Source: Desulfuromonadales bacterium
Lineage (GTDB): Bacteria; Desulfobacterota; Desulfuromonadia; Desulfuromonadales; BM103
NCBI GenBank assembly: GCA_030145195.1
Contig: JAQYVY010000010.1
Span: 1 to 64,000 of the forward strand
Direction: 5' to 3'
DNA length: 64,000 bases
Shown: positions 51,319 to 63,313 of the stretch, one piece after another
Layout: every line of letters starts with the position of its first letter
Numbering within the stretch: the first letter of the stretch is position 1
Notes under the pieces: model-generated
The model's input: the letters and a program-made list of their open reading frames with translations, nothing else
Database searches by the model: none
What the model was told of the DNA's origin: nothing
Made by a program: the position numbers and the translations under genes

Positions 51319-53736
51319 TCAGTGATGCACCGATTTATCTGGGTTTAACACAAAATCGGAACGATCGGAAACATCGACAACTGGAAAATTTCCTAAAATA
51401 GCTTCATCCAACACCTGATCCATGTGGGCGACAGGGATAATTTTTAATGCACGCCGAATGGTCATCGGCACTTCTTCGATATTCTTCTCATTTTCTTGGG
51501 GTATCAACACCCTACGAATGCCCGCCCGTTTGGACGCCAGAAGCTTCTCTTTAAGCCCGCCAATAGGCAGCACACGGCCGCGCAAGGTTATCTCACCGGT
51601 CATAGCCAGGTTCTGGTCGACACTAAGCCCTGTCAAGGCCGAAGCAAGCGCTGTGGCCATAGTAATTCCGGCTGATGGGCCATCTTTGGGGATCGCCCCT
51701 TCCGGGACATGAATATGAATATCGATTTTGCTGTAGAAGTCATCTTCCAGGCCGAGCTTGTCCCAACGAGAACGCACATAACTCAACGCTGCTTGAGCCG
51801 ATTCACGCATCACCTCACCGAGCTTTCCGGTAACCGTCAACTTGCCCTTCCCTGGGAGCACTGTCACTTCAACGGTCAAGAGTTCCCCACCAACCTCGGT
51901 CCAGGCCAAACCATTGACCAACCCGACGCAGTGTTCTTCTTCCTTGATCCCGTAACTGTAACGCTGCACCCCGAGAAATTTTTTAATCTGCAACACACCG
52001 ACTTGATATTTCTGCCCAGATTGTCCGGCCTTGACCACCTCACGTGCGATCTTACGAAAAACGTTGGCAATCTCTCTTTCCAGGTTGCGGACCCCTGCTT
52101 CCCGGGTATAGCGGCGAACAATCTCAAGCAGCGCGGCCTCAGAGAATTTGACCTGATCAACCTTAAGACCATGGGTCTCAATTTGTTTCGGCAGCAAATA
52201 ACGCTCTGCGATATGGACTTTTTCCTCTTCGGTGTAGCCCTCAATCCGGATGACCTCCATACGATCCCGCAAGGGACCGGGAACCGCCGAAAGGTTATTG
52301 GCTGTAGCAATGAACATAACCGATGAGAGATCGTAATCGACATCCAGAAAATGGTCACCGAAAGCATGGTTTTGCTCAGGGTCCAGAACTTCAAGCAGAG
52401 CCGAGGAAGGATCTCCACGAAAATCTGTGCTCATTTTATCAACTTCATCCAGAAGGAAAACTGGATTACGCATTCCGACCTTGCGCAGGCCCTGAATCAC
52501 CTTGCCGGGCATGGCACCAATATAAGTGCGTCGATGACCACGGATTTCAGCCTCATCACGCACGCCACCAAGCGACACACGAACGAACTTACGGCCCATG
52601 GCCCGCGCCACAGAACGACCCAGCGAGGTTTTACCGACGCCGGGAGGGCCGACCAGACAGAGTATGGGGCCTTTGATTTTTTTGACCAGCGCCTGAACCG
52701 CAAGGTATTCGAGGATCCGTTCCTTGACCTTCTCCAGACCGTAATGATCCTCGTCAAGGATCTTTTCCGCTTTGATCAGATCAATCTGATCTTTGGTTCC
52801 CTTGCGCCAGGGCAAAGCCACCAGCCAATCGATATAGTTGCGTACGACCGTAGCTTCAGCGGACATAGGCGACATCATCTTGAGCTTCCTCAATTCTGCC
52901 GATGCCTTCTCCACCGCCTCTTTGGACATACGCGACTTTTCAATTTTTTCTTCAAGCTCGCGCAATTCCTGCTTGAACTCGTCTTTTTCACCGAGTTCTT
53001 TCTGAATAGCACGCATCTGCTCATTCAGATAATACTCTTTCTGACTGCGCTCCATCTGGCTCTTGACGCGATTGCGAATCTTCTTCTCAATTTGCAGGAT
53101 TTCAACTTCGCGCTCCATCAGCGCCAGAAGCCGCTCCAGGCGCGGCAAGGCAGCTAACTCCTCAAGCATATCCTGTTTATCGGCAATCTGAACTGTCAGA
53201 TGAGCAACAATGGTGTCCGCAAACCGGCCAGGCTCCTCCACTGCTGCAATCGAAGTGACCATTTCCGGCGGAATTTTTTTACTCAGGTTCGCATAAGACT
53301 CAAAAGTACTACTGACGCTGCGCATCAAAGCTTCCTGCTCGGGCGAATCAGTCGCTTGATCGGGCAGTTCTTGCAACTGTGCAAAGATGCATTCGTCAGA
53401 ATACTCCAGATCAACCAGCCGCGCCCGCACCTTGCCCTCGACCAGGACCTTCACGGTTCCGTCGGGCAATTTCAGCATTTGCACAACTTCCCCCAGAGTT
53501 CCCAATTCAAACAGATCATCCGCCAGAGGATCATCGGTTTTAGGATCCCGTTGGGTCACCAGAAGAACCTGTTTGCCATGCTCCATCGCATATTCCAAGG
53601 CCTGAATAGACCTGGGTCTGCCAACAAAGAGAGGCGTAACCATATGCGGGAAGATCACAATATCCCGTAGCGGCAGAACGGGACAGGATCCAGTTAGCGG
53701 AACTTCCGGCATAATATTATCAGAGATTTCTGTCAT
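51319..53736 (-). CDS. lon: ATP-dependent protease La
   Basis: This is an 805-residue protein with an N-terminal substrate domain ([22 protein letters not shown]), an AAA+ module with Walker [16 protein letters not shown] and Walker [11 protein letters not shown], and a C-terminal serine-lysine protease domain with the catalytic Ser in [12 protein letters not shown] and the Lys in [13 protein letters not shown]. It degrades damaged and regulatory proteins in the cytosol. It lies after clpX, as in many Proteobacteria. Confidence 0.98.
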   Translation of the reverse strand: MTEISDNIMPEVPLTGSCPVLPLRDIVIFPHMVTPLFVGRPRSIQALEYAMEHGKQVLLVTQRDPKTDDPLADDLFELGTLGEVVQMLKLPDGTVKVLVEGKVRARLVDLEYSDECIFAQLQELPDQATDSPEQEALMRSVSSTFESYANLSKKIPPEMVTSIAAVEEPGRFADTIVAHLTVQIADKQDMLEELAALPRLERLLALMEREVEILQIEKKIRNRVKSQMERSQKEYYLNEQMRAIQKELGEKDEFKQELRELEEKIEKSRMSKEAVEKASAELRKLKMMSPMSAEATVVRNYIDWLVALPWRKGTKDQIDLIKAEKILDEDHYGLEKVKERILEYLAVQALVKKIKGPILCLVGPPGVGKTSLGRSVARAMGRKFVRVSLGGVRDEAEIRGHRRTYIGAMPGKVIQGLRKVGMRNPVFLLDEVDKMSTDFRGDPSSALLEVLDPEQNHAFGDHFLDVDYDLSSVMFIATANNLSAVPGPLRDRMEVIRIEGYTEEEKVHIAERYLLPKQIETHGLKVDQVKFSEAALLEIVRRYTREAGVRNLEREIANVFRKIAREVVKAGQSGQKYQVGVLQIKKFLGVQRYSYGIKEEEHCVGLVNGLAWTEVGGELLTVEVTVLPGKGKLTVTGKLGEVMRESAQAALSYVRSRWDKLGLEDDFYSKIDIHIHVPEGAIPKDGPSAGITMATALASALTGLSVDQNLAMTGEITLRGRVLPIGGLKEKLLASKRAGIRRVLIPQENEKNIEEVPMTIRRALKIIPVAHMDQVLDEAILGNFPVVDVSDRSDFVLNPDKSVHH

Positions 53737-53777
53737 ATTTTAGTCTTATCCAGCGGCAAGCAAGTCCAACAGAGGCA

Positions 53778-55034
53778 TCAAGCAGACTCAGCAGACTCGG
53801 CACACTCGTAGATGATAATCGGCTGGATACCCTTGAAAATCACGTCTTCGTTAACAACAACTTCTTTGACGCGAGCCTGGGACGGGATATCGTACATAAC
53901 ATCAAGCATAGCATTTTCCAAGATGGATCTCAGTCCGCGAGCACCGGTTTTACGCTTAAGAGCTTCCTGGGCAATGGCAACCAGAGCGCCATCGGTAAAC
54001 TTCAGATTGACCTTTTCCATGTCGAACAGCTTCTGGTACTGCTTGATCAAAGCGTTCTTAGGCTCGCAGAGGATTCTAACCAAAGCCTCTTCGTCAAGTT
54101 CATCGAGAGTTGACACAATCGGCAGGCGACCAATAAATTCTGGAATCAGGCCATACTTCAACAGATCGCCAGGTTCAACCTGACACAGAATCTCACCTAT
54201 TGGGCAATCTTTCTTCTCTGTTGCTTGAGAGCCAAACCCCATGGTCTTGGCTCCAATCCGTTGATTAATAACCGTCTCAAGCCCGGAAAAAGCGCCACCG
54301 CAGATAAAGAGAATGTTGGTCGTATCAACCTTGAGAAACTCCTGCTGAGGGTGTTTGCGACCACCCTTGGGTGGGACACTGGCAGTCGTTCCCTCGATGA
54401 TCTTCAAGAGCGCCTGCTGCACACCTTCGCCTGAAACATCCCGGGTAATCGAAGGAGAGTCCGACTTGCGCGCAATCTTGTCGACCTCGTCAATATAGAT
54501 AATGCCCTTCTGGGCTTTTTCCAGATCGTAATCTGCTGATTGTAAAAGGTTGAGGATGATGTTCTCGACGTCTTCACCGACATAGCCAGCTTCCGTCAAG
54601 TTTGTGGCATCGGCTATGGCAAAGGGAACGTTCAAGACCCTGGCCAGAGTTTGAGCCAGCAGAGTTTTACCACTACCCGTCGGACCGAGCAGCAAGATAT
54701 TGCTCTTCTGAATCTCAACATCACCAGACTTCTCAGAAGCCTCGACACGTTTATAATGATTGTAGACGGCAACGGCCAAGATTTTTTTGGCACGGTCCTG
54801 GCCGATAACAAAATCATCCAGGACATCTTTGATCTCCACCGGTTTAGGTAGCAGACCACCACCCAAAGGCGTTTCCTCGAGCTGAGCCTCTTCAGCAATA
54901 ATATCCTTGCACAGCTCAATACACTCGTCACAGATATAGACTGCCGGACCAGCAATTAATTTCTTAACCTCTTCCTGAACCTTGCCACAAAACGAGCAAG
55001 TCAGTTGGTCACCGTGGCCATTTTTTTGAGTCAC
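53778..55034 (-). CDS. clpX: ClpXP unfoldase subunit
   Basis: This is a 418-residue protein. The start is a GTG at 55034 behind AAGGGG. The N-terminal zinc domain has CSFCGKVQ and CDECIELC. The AAA+ core has Walker [16 protein letters not shown], Walker [15 protein letters not shown] and the ClpP-contact loop region (IGF-type, near [10 protein letters not shown]). [13 protein letters not shown] is the sensor 2 region. It unfolds proteins and feeds them to ClpP. Confidence 0.98.
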   Translation of the reverse strand: MTQKNGHGDQLTCSFCGKVQEEVKKLIAGPAVYICDECIELCKDIIAEEAQLEETPLGGGLLPKPVEIKDVLDDFVIGQDRAKKILAVAVYNHYKRVEASEKSGDVEIQKSNILLLGPTGSGKTLLAQTLARVLNVPFAIADATNLTEAGYVGEDVENIILNLLQSADYDLEKAQKGIIYIDEVDKIARKSDSPSITRDVSGEGVQQALLKIIEGTTASVPPKGGRKHPQQEFLKVDTTNILFICGGAFSGLETVINQRIGAKTMGFGSQATEKKDCPIGEILCQVEPGDLLKYGLIPEFIGRLPIVSTLDELDEEALVRILCEPKNALIKQYQKLFDMEKVNLKFTDGALVAIAQEALKRKTGARGLRSILENAMLDVMYDIPSQARVKEVVVNEDVIFKGIQPIIIYECAESAESA

Positions 55035-55053
55035 TTTTCACCCCTTAAAAAAC

Positions 55054-55638
55054 TCAGTTGATCCTTGTAACTATGTCGTCAATGATACCATATTCTTTTG
55101 CCGATTCGCTACCCATGAAGAAATCGCGTTCGGTATCAGACGCCAATTGGTCGAGTTCCTTACCGGAATGTTTCGACATAATCTGGTTGAGCGTGTCCTT
55201 CAACCGAAGTATTTCCTGGGCATGAATACTGATATCAGTGGCCTGGCCCTGGAACCCCCCTAATGGCTGATGAATCATGATTCGCGCATGAGGTAAAGCA
55301 AAGCGCTTGCCAGCAGCACCGGCCGTCAGCAACAACGCACCCATACTCGCAGCCTGACCGACACAGATAGTCGACACCGGGGCCTTCAGATATTGCATCG
55401 TATCATAAATCGCCAGACCGGCCGTTACAACGCCACCCGGAGAGTTAATATAAAGGTGGATATCCTTTTCCGCGTCTTCCGACTCCAGAAAGAGCATCTG
55501 GGCAATAATCAGATTAGCAACATGGTCATCAATGCCACCGCCGAGAAAAATAATTCGATCTTTCAACAGTCGAGAGTAGATATCATAGGAGCGTTCACCG
55601 CGACCGGTCTGCTCCACAACCATCGGAATCAGGTTCAT
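55054..55638 (-). CDS. clpP: ATP-dependent Clp protease proteolytic subunit
   Basis: This is a 194-residue protein. The catalytic Ser is in [14 protein letters not shown], the His in [13 protein letters not shown], and Asp follows near 170. The N-terminal [29 protein letters not shown] is typical. It forms the double-ring chamber used by ClpX. It overlaps the tig stop by 4 bases. Confidence 0.98.
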   Translation of the reverse strand: MNLIPMVVEQTGRGERSYDIYSRLLKDRIIFLGGGIDDHVANLIIAQMLFLESEDAEKDIHLYINSPGGVVTAGLAIYDTMQYLKAPVSTICVGQAASMGALLLTAGAAGKRFALPHARIMIHQPLGGFQGQATDISIHAQEILRLKDTLNQIMSKHSGKELDQLASDTERDFFMGSESAKEYGIIDDIVTRIN

Positions 55639-56975
55639 ACTCCCTCCTCAGCGGTTTTCTTCTTGGGAGCCTTTTTCTTGATCTCTTTGGCGGGCAAAAC
55701 CTCTTTCACTTTAGCACCGGCCAGCAAGAAGCTGATAACCTTCTCCTCGCCAATTTGCGCCATCAGGCCACTGCGTGCTTCCGCTCCAGCATAATATTTC
55801 TTCACCGTATCAAGAGGAGCATTTGCCATAGTGGCAATCTCCTCGAGTTTAGCGTCAATCTCGTTCTCTTCAGCAACGATCTTTTCCTGGCGACCTATGG
55901 CCTCAAGGATCAAGTTTCCTTTGACCTGATCAATCGCCGTGACACGGTAATTCTCGCGGAAATTATCGGGTGTAATACCGAGCATTTCTGGAGACATCCC
56001 CTGTGACTTCATACGATTGAGAATGTTTTCGTACATATACTCCAACTGCTTGGAGATCATGGACTCAGGCAACTCAATCACATTACGCTCGATCAGAGTG
56101 CTGACCAGTTTTTCACGCAGATCATTCTCGACCCGACTGGTCTCCTGCGACTCATGGCTTTGCTTGAGTTGTTCTTTCAGCTCATCCAGAGTATCAGCAC
56201 CAAAGCCTTTGGCAAATTCATCATCAAGTTTCGGCGTAATTTTTTCTTTTATTTCTTTGAGAACAACTTTGAAAAGAACCGGTTTGCCGGCAAGTTCCGC
56301 TTGGCCGTAATCCTCAGGGAAAGAGACCTCAACGTTGCGGGCCTCATCTCGTTTCATACCAACAACCTGATCTTCGAAACCGGGGATAAAGGAACCGGAG
56401 CCGAGTTCAAGGAGATAATCATCACCCTGGCCGCCAGCAAAAGGATCGTCGCCGATAAAGCCTTCAAAGTCGATTACGACAGAATCACCCTCACGAGCCT
56501 TTTTGCGCTCGCTCACTTCGAGTTGCGCACGAGAGGTCTGCATCTCCTCCAGACGAGCGTCCAGAACCTTTGGATCGAAAACAAGCTTCTCTTTTTCCAA
56601 AGAAAGCTTGGTGTAATCAATAGCAGTCACTTCCGGCTTGATTTCAACCTCTGCTTCATAGGTGAACGCTTCACCTTGAACAATGCCACTGCTCTCGACG
56701 ATACTCGGTTCACCAACGGCAGGGATATCATTGTCCTGCAGCGCCTTGAAATAAGTATCATTGATCAGTCGGCCCAGAACTTCCTGCTCCATCTGCCCGC
56801 CATAATGTTGTTCAAGAACTTTTTGCGGGATTTTCCCAGCACGAAAGCCTTTAATCTTGGCAGTCTTGCCAATCTTCTGGAAGGCTTTACGAATCTCCTT
56901 GTCGACCCGTTCGGGGGCGACCTCGAAAATCAGTTTCTTTTTGATACTGCTGATATCTTCGACTTTGACATTCAT
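55635..56975 (-). CDS. tig: Trigger factor
   Basis: This is a 446-residue protein with the N-terminal ribosome-binding signature [16 protein letters not shown] (about 44-60), an FKBP-type isomerase domain (about 150-245) and a long helical C-domain. It holds nascent chains at the ribosome exit. The order tig-clpP-clpX-lon is conserved in Proteobacteria. Confidence 0.97.
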   Translation of the reverse strand: MNVKVEDISSIKKKLIFEVAPERVDKEIRKAFQKIGKTAKIKGFRAGKIPQKVLEQHYGGQMEQEVLGRLINDTYFKALQDNDIPAVGEPSIVESSGIVQGEAFTYEAEVEIKPEVTAIDYTKLSLEKEKLVFDPKVLDARLEEMQTSRAQLEVSERKKAREGDSVVIDFEGFIGDDPFAGGQGDDYLLELGSGSFIPGFEDQVVGMKRDEARNVEVSFPEDYGQAELAGKPVLFKVVLKEIKEKITPKLDDEFAKGFGADTLDELKEQLKQSHESQETSRVENDLREKLVSTLIERNVIELPESMISKQLEYMYENILNRMKSQGMSPEMLGITPDNFRENYRVTAIDQVKGNLILEAIGRQEKIVAEENEIDAKLEEIATMANAPLDTVKKYYAGAEARSGLMAQIGEEKVISFLLAGAKVKEVLPAKEIKKKAPKKKTAEEGV

Positions 56976-57068
56976 CTGTGCGCTCCTCTTTTTTAAAAAC
57001 GGTCCCGCATCAGGCGTAACGCAGAAGCCAGCAAGAACCTGAACAATTATTTATCGACAAAACAATTA

Positions 57069-57153
57069 TGGTGCGAGTGGGGAGACTCGAACTCCCACAC
57101 CTTACGGCACTAGATCCTAAATCTAGCGTGTCTGCCAATTCCACCACACTCGC
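57069..57153 (-). tRNA. tRNA-Leu (TAG)
   Basis: 85 nt with encoded CCA and a long variable arm. Acceptor GCGAGTG/CACTCGC, anticodon stem CTAGA/TCTAG with loop TTTAGGA (TAG). It lies upstream of tig. Confidence 0.95.
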
Positions 57154-57281
57154 ACATGAGCTTAAGCTTAACCCAAAGGCTATTATTGGATCAGAGTAAA
57201 ACAATTAAGGCCTGACTTTCCCAGAACACCCATGACAACAAAAAGGCGATCAACAAGGGGAAAAACAGGCCTATAATTTAA

Positions 57282-57358
57282 TGGGGTGAGTGACGGGGCT
57301 TGAACCCGCGACATCCGGAGCCACAATCCAGTGCTCTACCGACTGAGCTACACCCACC
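57282..57358 (-). tRNA. tRNA-His (GTG)
   Basis: 77 nt including the extra G at -1 typical of tRNA-His opposite C73. Acceptor GTGGGTG/CACTCAC, anticodon loop TTGTGGC (GTG), encoded CCA. Confidence 0.95.
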
Positions 57359-57434
57359 ATAAAAACATCTAAACATCAACTAAGGCCGTAAAGCGTTGTC
57401 AACGAGAAACTCCGCCCCCGAATGCCGCAAAAAG

Positions 57435-57511
57435 TGGCGCGCCAGGAAGGACTTGAACCCTCGACCCACGGCTTAGAAGGCCGTTGCTCTGTCCAGCTGA
57501 GCTACTGGCGC
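57435..57511 (-). tRNA. tRNA-Arg (TCT)
   Basis: 77 nt with encoded CCA. Acceptor GCGCCAG/CTGGCGC, anticodon loop CTTCTAA (TCT), T-loop TTCAAGT. Confidence 0.95.
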
Positions 57512-57517
57512 TTAAAG

Positions 57518-57594
<77 letters not shown>

Positions 57595-57699
57595 AAGCTG
57601 GATTTTTTAGCACGCGGGAAATAAGAATGCAAGACTAATCTCACACATTAATCAAGACAGGAGCAAGAAGCTGCAGAACAGCCATCGTCAACACAGCTC

Positions 57700-58494
57700 T
57701 CAGCTCTCTTCAAGGCGAAAACGAACCGGGATTCGCACACGGCTCTCAACCGGCACCCCGGCGCGACTGGCAGGAGTAAATTGCCAGCGCCTGACCGCCC
57801 TGCTTGCCGAACGATCCAGCACCTTGTAACCGCAAGACCGCTCAAGATGCAGGTCAACCACGCGCCCCATCGCCGAGACCTCCACTTGTAGCCAAACCAC
57901 TCCCTCCCAGTGTTTCCGCCGAGCCAGAAGGGGATATTCCGGGAGGGGATTGCTCCGGTAGTCAGGAGAGGCCTCAACCAGAGTCGCCGTCCCGCCAACG
58001 GGAAGCAGTTTAGATGATGAGCCGACCCCAGCGATCGCCACTGTTGCTTCGGGCGTGTAAGACGCAGACGTCAAGGAGGCTTCGGCATCAAGCGATTTCT
58101 CGGCAACGACTTCCTGCGGAACCATACAAACCATCTCCTCTGGAGGTGGTTCGATCCTTTCTTTTGTCGGCTTCAACATTGGTTCAGGTGGTTTCTCGAT
58201 AACCGCCTTTTTCACCAGCGTCGTTTTTCGGGCAGGAGTCGGGCGTGCAAGGGGTTTCGTTGCTATTTTGTTGTGGGCTGCAACTTTCGGCACCGGAACC
58301 ATCACGAGAGTCTCCGCCTTTATTGAAGGTTCTGACGAGGAAAGTCTGACCAAAGAGACTTCCACGGGAACATTGGCCGACACCGCAACAGTCGGGCCTT
58401 GCATCCAGGCAAACGAGACCACCCCAACATGCAACCCGAATGAAGCAAGGAGGCAGACCAGAAGTCTCGTATATGCGGGCAGACAGTCAAACAT
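57700..58494 (-). CDS. tonB: TonB-like energy transducer
   Basis: The product is 264 residues from the ATG at 58494 (MFDCLPAY). One helix near 10-30 anchors it in the inner membrane, a Pro/Lys/Glu-rich stretch spans the periplasm, and the TonB C-domain (about 185-262) has PEYPLLARRKHWEGVVWLQVEV and VLDRSASRAVRRWQFTPA. It couples the proton gradient to outer membrane receptors. It diverges from a receptor gene, an obvious partner. Confidence 0.9.
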   Translation of the reverse strand: MFDCLPAYTRLLVCLLASFGLHVGVVSFAWMQGPTVAVSANVPVEVSLVRLSSSEPSIKAETLVMVPVPKVAAHNKIATKPLARPTPARKTTLVKKAVIEKPPEPMLKPTKERIEPPPEEMVCMVPQEVVAEKSLDAEASLTSASYTPEATVAIAGVGSSSKLLPVGGTATLVEASPDYRSNPLPEYPLLARRKHWEGVVWLQVEVSAMGRVVDLHLERSCGYKVLDRSASRAVRRWQFTPASRAGVPVESRVRIPVRFRLEES

Positions 58495-58680
58495 CAAGAG
58501 ATCCCTGAAAATTCTTTTTTTCGAGCGAGGCCAAAGCCACAGCTGGCCCAAGATCCCCGTCAAACACGACAAGTTTTCTCAACAAACCAGCTTTTAAGTT
58601 GACAGTTTCCGGTATTTTTTTCAACAATGCAACGTTAGTTTTTTTCAATACTTGAAGCTTTGAGGAGTGAATAAATCATT

Positions 58681-61215
58681 ATGCGCTTAACCCTGCTGAC
58701 CATTATGGTCTTTTCATTCGTGATCCAGTTCTCCCTGATTCCAGTCCTGGCACAGGAAACCACCCCCATTCCAGACGCTGAACAACCCACAGGGGGAGCG
58801 TCCAACCAGATGACAACCCTCGAGACTGTAACGGTAATCGGTCAGGCGGAAGATATCCTCTCAGGAAAATCCGAGCTCTCTCAGGATGTCCTGCAAAGCC
58901 TTCCGAAAAAGAACAGCAGTCTGACGGACACCATCACCGTTCTGCCTCGTGTCCAGATTGGCGAAGGGCAGCGCACTTCAGAAAACGCCGGGGAAATTCT
59001 CCCTTCAAAAATCTCCATCTCTGGTGGCCGGGCCTATGAGAACAACTTTTCGGTGGATGGTGTCAATCAAGGCAGCCTGCTTGACCCTCTCACTGGAAAT
59101 AACATTGCAGAATCAGTAGACAAGGTCCCCAGCCATCCACATAGGAGTTTTGTTCACCAAAGTCTGATTGACAGCGTCACGGTTTATGACAGCAACATCC
59201 CTGCGCGATTTGGTCGTTTCGTCGGTGGTGTCGTTGATGCCAAAACAAGAATGCCCGCCAAGGAATTTGGTGGCAAGGTTAGTTTCCGCACAACTCAAGA
59301 CTCCTGGACACAGTTTCATATCGACAGCGAAAACCGTGATGACTTCTACAATTCCGCAGATCAAATGCTGCAACCGCGCTTTACCAAGTATGACGCTGGC
59401 TTCGAGATGGACATCCCTATCAATCCGGAAATGGGTCTGCTCGCTGCGTACAAAATTATTCGATCAGAATTGGAGATCAAAAATCTTGAGGAATGGAAAG
59501 ACCGCAACAAAACGCTGGAGAACTACTTCCTCAAATACGCATGGCAACCCAAAGCTCCCTTTTCTCTTAAGTTGACTGCCGCTTACACACCTTCAGAGGA
59601 AGAGTTTTTTATCGACGGCTCCAGAGATAGTGACATCGTCATTGAACGAGGTGGTTACTCATTCAATGCCACATTTACGGCAGACTTACCTATTGGCGTA
59701 TTCGAACTTTCCTCAGCGTACCTATTTAATGAAAATTTACGAGAGGCCCCACCGCACAGATATTTCTGGCCCAAAGACACACCCTCCAAAGACTGGGGTG
59801 AAATTTATAATGAGTCAACCAGCGCGGAAGGTGGCTATGGTGATCTGGAAACTGAGGAAGAGAGTTTGCAGCTTAGGCTTGATCTGATCTCAACTCCAGT
59901 CATGACAGGAGTCATTTCACACACGTTTAATCTCGGCTTTGAAATCAGTAACGACGGTGCAAACTACGAACGGCAACAGAAAACCTATGTCCACCCTGTA
60001 AGCTTTAGAATAGATAAAGAGAAATATGATGGTGCCGTTAAGGATGACTTTGTAATTTGTTCCCCTGATGATTCGGCTTGTATTGATGAAGAAGTCTATT
60101 TCCAAGTCAGGCGGGTTTACGAACCTGAAGATAAAAATGCGACTATCAAACAGTATGCCGCATACCTTGAAGACTCGTTAGAAATTGGACCGCTCAGCCT
60201 CCGACCTGGAGTGCGTATTTCTCATGATGACTTCATGGACAACACAAACACGGCCTATCGTGCTGCGGGTAGCTGGGATATTTTCAGAAACGGGCAAACA
60301 GTACTCATCGGAGGATATAATCGCTATTATGGTCAGACACTCTTAACATACAAGTTACGTGAAGCGAAGACTCCTTACTATGAAGAAAACCGTGACAAAA
60401 TGAGTACTAATGAGTTAAGTGACTGGGTTCCAAATGGCAATGTGCAAGCCCTTATAAAATATAAATACTCCGAACTTGACACGCCCTATTCTAATGAGTG
60501 GAATATCGGGGTCACGCAACAACTGTTCGGCGGCTCCTTTGAAATCAATTATCTGGAACGGAAGAACAAGGACCAATTTGCCAAGGAGCTGGTAGCCACC
60601 AAAACCGACGACGGAACCATAAGGTCTTGGGAGTTGAACAACAACGGCTCAAGTGAATATGACAGCGTCAAGGTCACTTGGGAACGACAGTGGCACAGCC
60701 ACTACCTGAACCTTAACTACACCTATAGTGATCAGGAAGCGAGCAACGAAGGGTACGATACAACCGACGACATAATCGATGAAGAGGATTTGGAAGAACA
60801 AGTCTGGTACGATGGCAGCGTCATGTTTGTGGACCATTTACCAAGAAGCGATTACTATCGCAATCATGCTTTTAACGCCATTTATGTCGGCAAACTACCC
60901 GGTGGTTTTACCTTTACCAATGTCGCCAACTACCTCGGTGGTTACGAGGCTGTTGAAAAAATCAAGTTGAGCGACGACGAAAAAACGGCCCGGGGGATCC
61001 CGGTGGATCTGGATGTTTACGAAAAGAACAAACAGCCTGATTACTGGATCTTCGACTGGCGACTGGACTGGGAAACCAGAATCCACCGCGAACAGTTACT
61101 GACGGTTACGCTGGAAATCGACAACATATTTGACCGGGCACCTCCAGTCGCTGGATCGGATGACACCTACGAATTGGGCCGACAGGTTTGGGTGGGGATG
61201 ACCTACAAATTCTAA
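58681..61215 (+). CDS. TonB-dependent outer membrane receptor
   Basis: This is an 844-residue protein with a signal peptide (ending VLAQE near 25), a TonB-box-like LETVTVIG, a plug domain (about 55-180) with ISISGGRAYENNFSVDGVNQG, and a large barrel ending in the aromatic VWVGMTYKF. Substrate not known: no iron-uptake or cobalamin partner genes or riboswitch are near. Divergence from tonB and adjacency to two propeller genes suggest a dedicated import unit. Confidence 0.92.
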   Translation: MRLTLLTIMVFSFVIQFSLIPVLAQETTPIPDAEQPTGGASNQMTTLETVTVIGQAEDILSGKSELSQDVLQSLPKKNSSLTDTITVLPRVQIGEGQRTSENAGEILPSKISISGGRAYENNFSVDGVNQGSLLDPLTGNNIAESVDKVPSHPHRSFVHQSLIDSVTVYDSNIPARFGRFVGGVVDAKTRMPAKEFGGKVSFRTTQDSWTQFHIDSENRDDFYNSADQMLQPRFTKYDAGFEMDIPINPEMGLLAAYKIIRSELEIKNLEEWKDRNKTLENYFLKYAWQPKAPFSLKLTAAYTPSEEEFFIDGSRDSDIVIERGGYSFNATFTADLPIGVFELSSAYLFNENLREAPPHRYFWPKDTPSKDWGEIYNESTSAEGGYGDLETEEESLQLRLDLISTPVMTGVISHTFNLGFEISNDGANYERQQKTYVHPVSFRIDKEKYDGAVKDDFVICSPDDSACIDEEVYFQVRRVYEPEDKNATIKQYAAYLEDSLEIGPLSLRPGVRISHDDFMDNTNTAYRAAGSWDIFRNGQTVLIGGYNRYYGQTLLTYKLREAKTPYYEENRDKMSTNELSDWVPNGNVQALIKYKYSELDTPYSNEWNIGVTQQLFGGSFEINYLERKNKDQFAKELVATKTDDGTIRSWELNNNGSSEYDSVKVTWERQWHSHYLNLNYTYSDQEASNEGYDTTDDIIDEEDLEEQVWYDGSVMFVDHLPRSDYYRNHAFNAIYVGKLPGGFTFTNVANYLGGYEAVEKIKLSDDEKTARGIPVDLDVYEKNKQPDYWIFDWRLDWETRIHREQLLTVTLEIDNIFDRAPPVAGSDDTYELGRQVWVGMTYKF

Positions 61216-61228
61216 CCAGTTGATTGAT

Positions 61229-63313
61229 TTACTCAACCGCAACCTTCGCACTCCCTTCATCATCATAAAGATATGCGAACTGCTGGCCCTTCGCCAAGGG
61301 AACCAGCAGCTTCGCCTGCGCCAATCCCGAATTTACCACGTGAAGGTTTCTCATTCGCTGCGGCACTGGCAGCTTCAGCGTACCCGCGGGATGGCTGCTA
61401 ACAATCATACTGTCACCGGCAACCACCAGCTGTTCAACCCGCAAAGGGGTCGGTAAACTACCTACAGCCAGACAGGCGGTGGGATCATCGACATCAATCA
61501 AATAAACCCCTTTGACACCATCGGCGACCAGCAAAAAGCCATCATACTCAGCCAGCCTTGTGGCATAGCCCGGAGTATCAATAATTTGTAGCAACAGCGG
61601 CTCTTCCGGGAGGCTCAAATCAACGACCTGAATCCCGCCCCCCCCCTGGCTCACAAAAGCGAACTTGCCGCGCACCAGGATATCATAACCAGAATGGCTC
61701 GGCTGAGAACGCTTCGGTGCAGAGAGCTCGGCAACCTGCCGCGGATGATCGAAAGCTTCAACATCAATCACATACAAGCCATTATCAACCGAGGAAACCA
61801 ACAGGTGCGTCGAATCAAACAATTCCAGACTTCTTAGCTGCCCTGGCAAGTGCATCTCAGCGGCGAGCTCCAGTGTTTCCGGACTACGACCATGCCAGAG
61901 ATAGAGCGCTTCTGGACCCAGCACATAAAGTCTGTCTTCACGCCAAACAGCGTCCTCGGCACCATTAATCATCGGCACAGAGCCAACCCTCATCGCTGAA
62001 TCCTCTCGGCCCATAGAAAACAGGCTCAAGCCCTCAGCATCAGGAATCGCAGTAAACTTATCAAAAGCAGCAACGGAATTAATGGGCACTTCAGGAAACG
62101 ATATCAGCTCTTTGTTCCGGTAACCCAAAAACTTTCCATTCCATGTCAGCAGTTTATACCTCTCTCTGGAAAGAGCCTTCTCCGAGTGATCGCTCTGAAC
62201 AATCTTATCAAGCGAAAAAGACTCAAAGCCCTCACGGCTAACAGCGAAAACCCGGTCTGAATGCACGGAGATTTGTTTGAGGGTTCTTGGAAGAGCAACA
62301 TGCCCCAACAACACAGGGTTCTCCGGGCGGCTGAGATCAACCAGGGCGAAGCCATTCGAAACCAGGCTGGCAACCAGCCACGGCCGACCGGGGACCCTTT
62401 TGAGCTCCAGGGGCGGGCCAGGAAGCTCAAATACCGCGAGCTCAGTTAACTCAGGCCACCGGGAAAGGCTGAACAGCCGGAGACTGCCATTGGCCAAAGC
62501 AACCGCAAGAGTATCGTCAATGATATCCGTTCCGCGAATATTCATGCCGAAGTCAACGACCCCCTCTTCAGTCAAGGAACTGTCATCAGCCACATCAAAG
62601 AGGTGAAGTCTGCCCTTAATGGTTCCGACCACAAGCTTGCCTTCTGACAGTGCCATACGCCAGGGCGATGCCATCGGTGCAAGCAGCTCAGGCTGTGGAT
62701 TATCTGCCGAAAAATCGTAGCGGACCACGCCCCGGGAAAGGTCGCTGTAATAGACAACATCACGGTCGAGTACCATATCTCCGATGGTTCCGGTACTCGC
62801 ATAATGTTCCTTCAGTTTCATTTCTCCAGAATCAGCAAGAGCAACTAAGGCCATTCCGTCATTATGGGCCATGCCAACCAGCGCTTGCCCACCACAAACC
62901 TGGATATGGCTGACCCGACCGGGCAGATCAATCGAGTTCAAAGGTTTGGGTCTTCCCTCGGAATCAAGCTTAAGACAGACGATCTTGTTGCCAAAGCAAG
63001 CAACATGAGCGCGACCTCCGACAACATCCAGACTATGGACTGGCATGTTTGGCAAATAATGCCAAAGCTGCGATTCTTCATTGACCATATTGTCGATCAG
63101 GAGTCCCTTGGCGTTGCGACGAAACCCGTCTCCACGAAAAGACACCATAGTGGTCTCATCCTCTTGCCTCTCAACGACGGCGTGCGTCAGGGTCAGAGCT
63201 GTCTCGTCGTCACCCTCTGCCAGTGCAATCAAAGCAACCAGAACAGCCAACACCAGAAGATAACCGATGATCAGCAGATGGAGACCAGAGATACTTCGTC
63301 TAATCTGCAACAT
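61229..63313 (-). CDS. Membrane-anchored beta-propeller protein with LVIVD-type repeats
   Basis: The product is 694 residues from the ATG at 63313, which overlaps the upstream gene by 14 bases and has AGGAAG before it. A longer frame (63442) has no such site. One N-terminal helix (SGLHLLIIGYLLVLAVLVALIAL) anchors a long series of propeller blades such as GLYVIDVEAFDHPRQVAELSAP, IQVVDLSLPEEPLLLQIIDTPG and VYLIDVDDPTACLAVGSLPTP. No catalytic or heme motif is seen. Convergent with the TonB-dependent receptor gene. Confidence 0.82.
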   Translation of the reverse strand: MLQIRRSISGLHLLIIGYLLVLAVLVALIALAEGDDETALTLTHAVVERQEDETTMVSFRGDGFRRNAKGLLIDNMVNEESQLWHYLPNMPVHSLDVVGGRAHVACFGNKIVCLKLDSEGRPKPLNSIDLPGRVSHIQVCGGQALVGMAHNDGMALVALADSGEMKLKEHYASTGTIGDMVLDRDVVYYSDLSRGVVRYDFSADNPQPELLAPMASPWRMALSEGKLVVGTIKGRLHLFDVADDSSLTEEGVVDFGMNIRGTDIIDDTLAVALANGSLRLFSLSRWPELTELAVFELPGPPLELKRVPGRPWLVASLVSNGFALVDLSRPENPVLLGHVALPRTLKQISVHSDRVFAVSREGFESFSLDKIVQSDHSEKALSRERYKLLTWNGKFLGYRNKELISFPEVPINSVAAFDKFTAIPDAEGLSLFSMGREDSAMRVGSVPMINGAEDAVWREDRLYVLGPEALYLWHGRSPETLELAAEMHLPGQLRSLELFDSTHLLVSSVDNGLYVIDVEAFDHPRQVAELSAPKRSQPSHSGYDILVRGKFAFVSQGGGGIQVVDLSLPEEPLLLQIIDTPGYATRLAEYDGFLLVADGVKGVYLIDVDDPTACLAVGSLPTPLRVEQLVVAGDSMIVSSHPAGTLKLPVPQRMRNLHVVNSGLAQAKLLVPLAKGQQFAYLYDDEGSAKVAVE

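Noticed and set aside
58495-58680. Fur box or cobalamin riboswitch in front of the TonB-dependent receptor
   Set aside because: A TTGACA is present at 58599, but there is no matching -10, no Fur-like dyad and no B12-box sequence.
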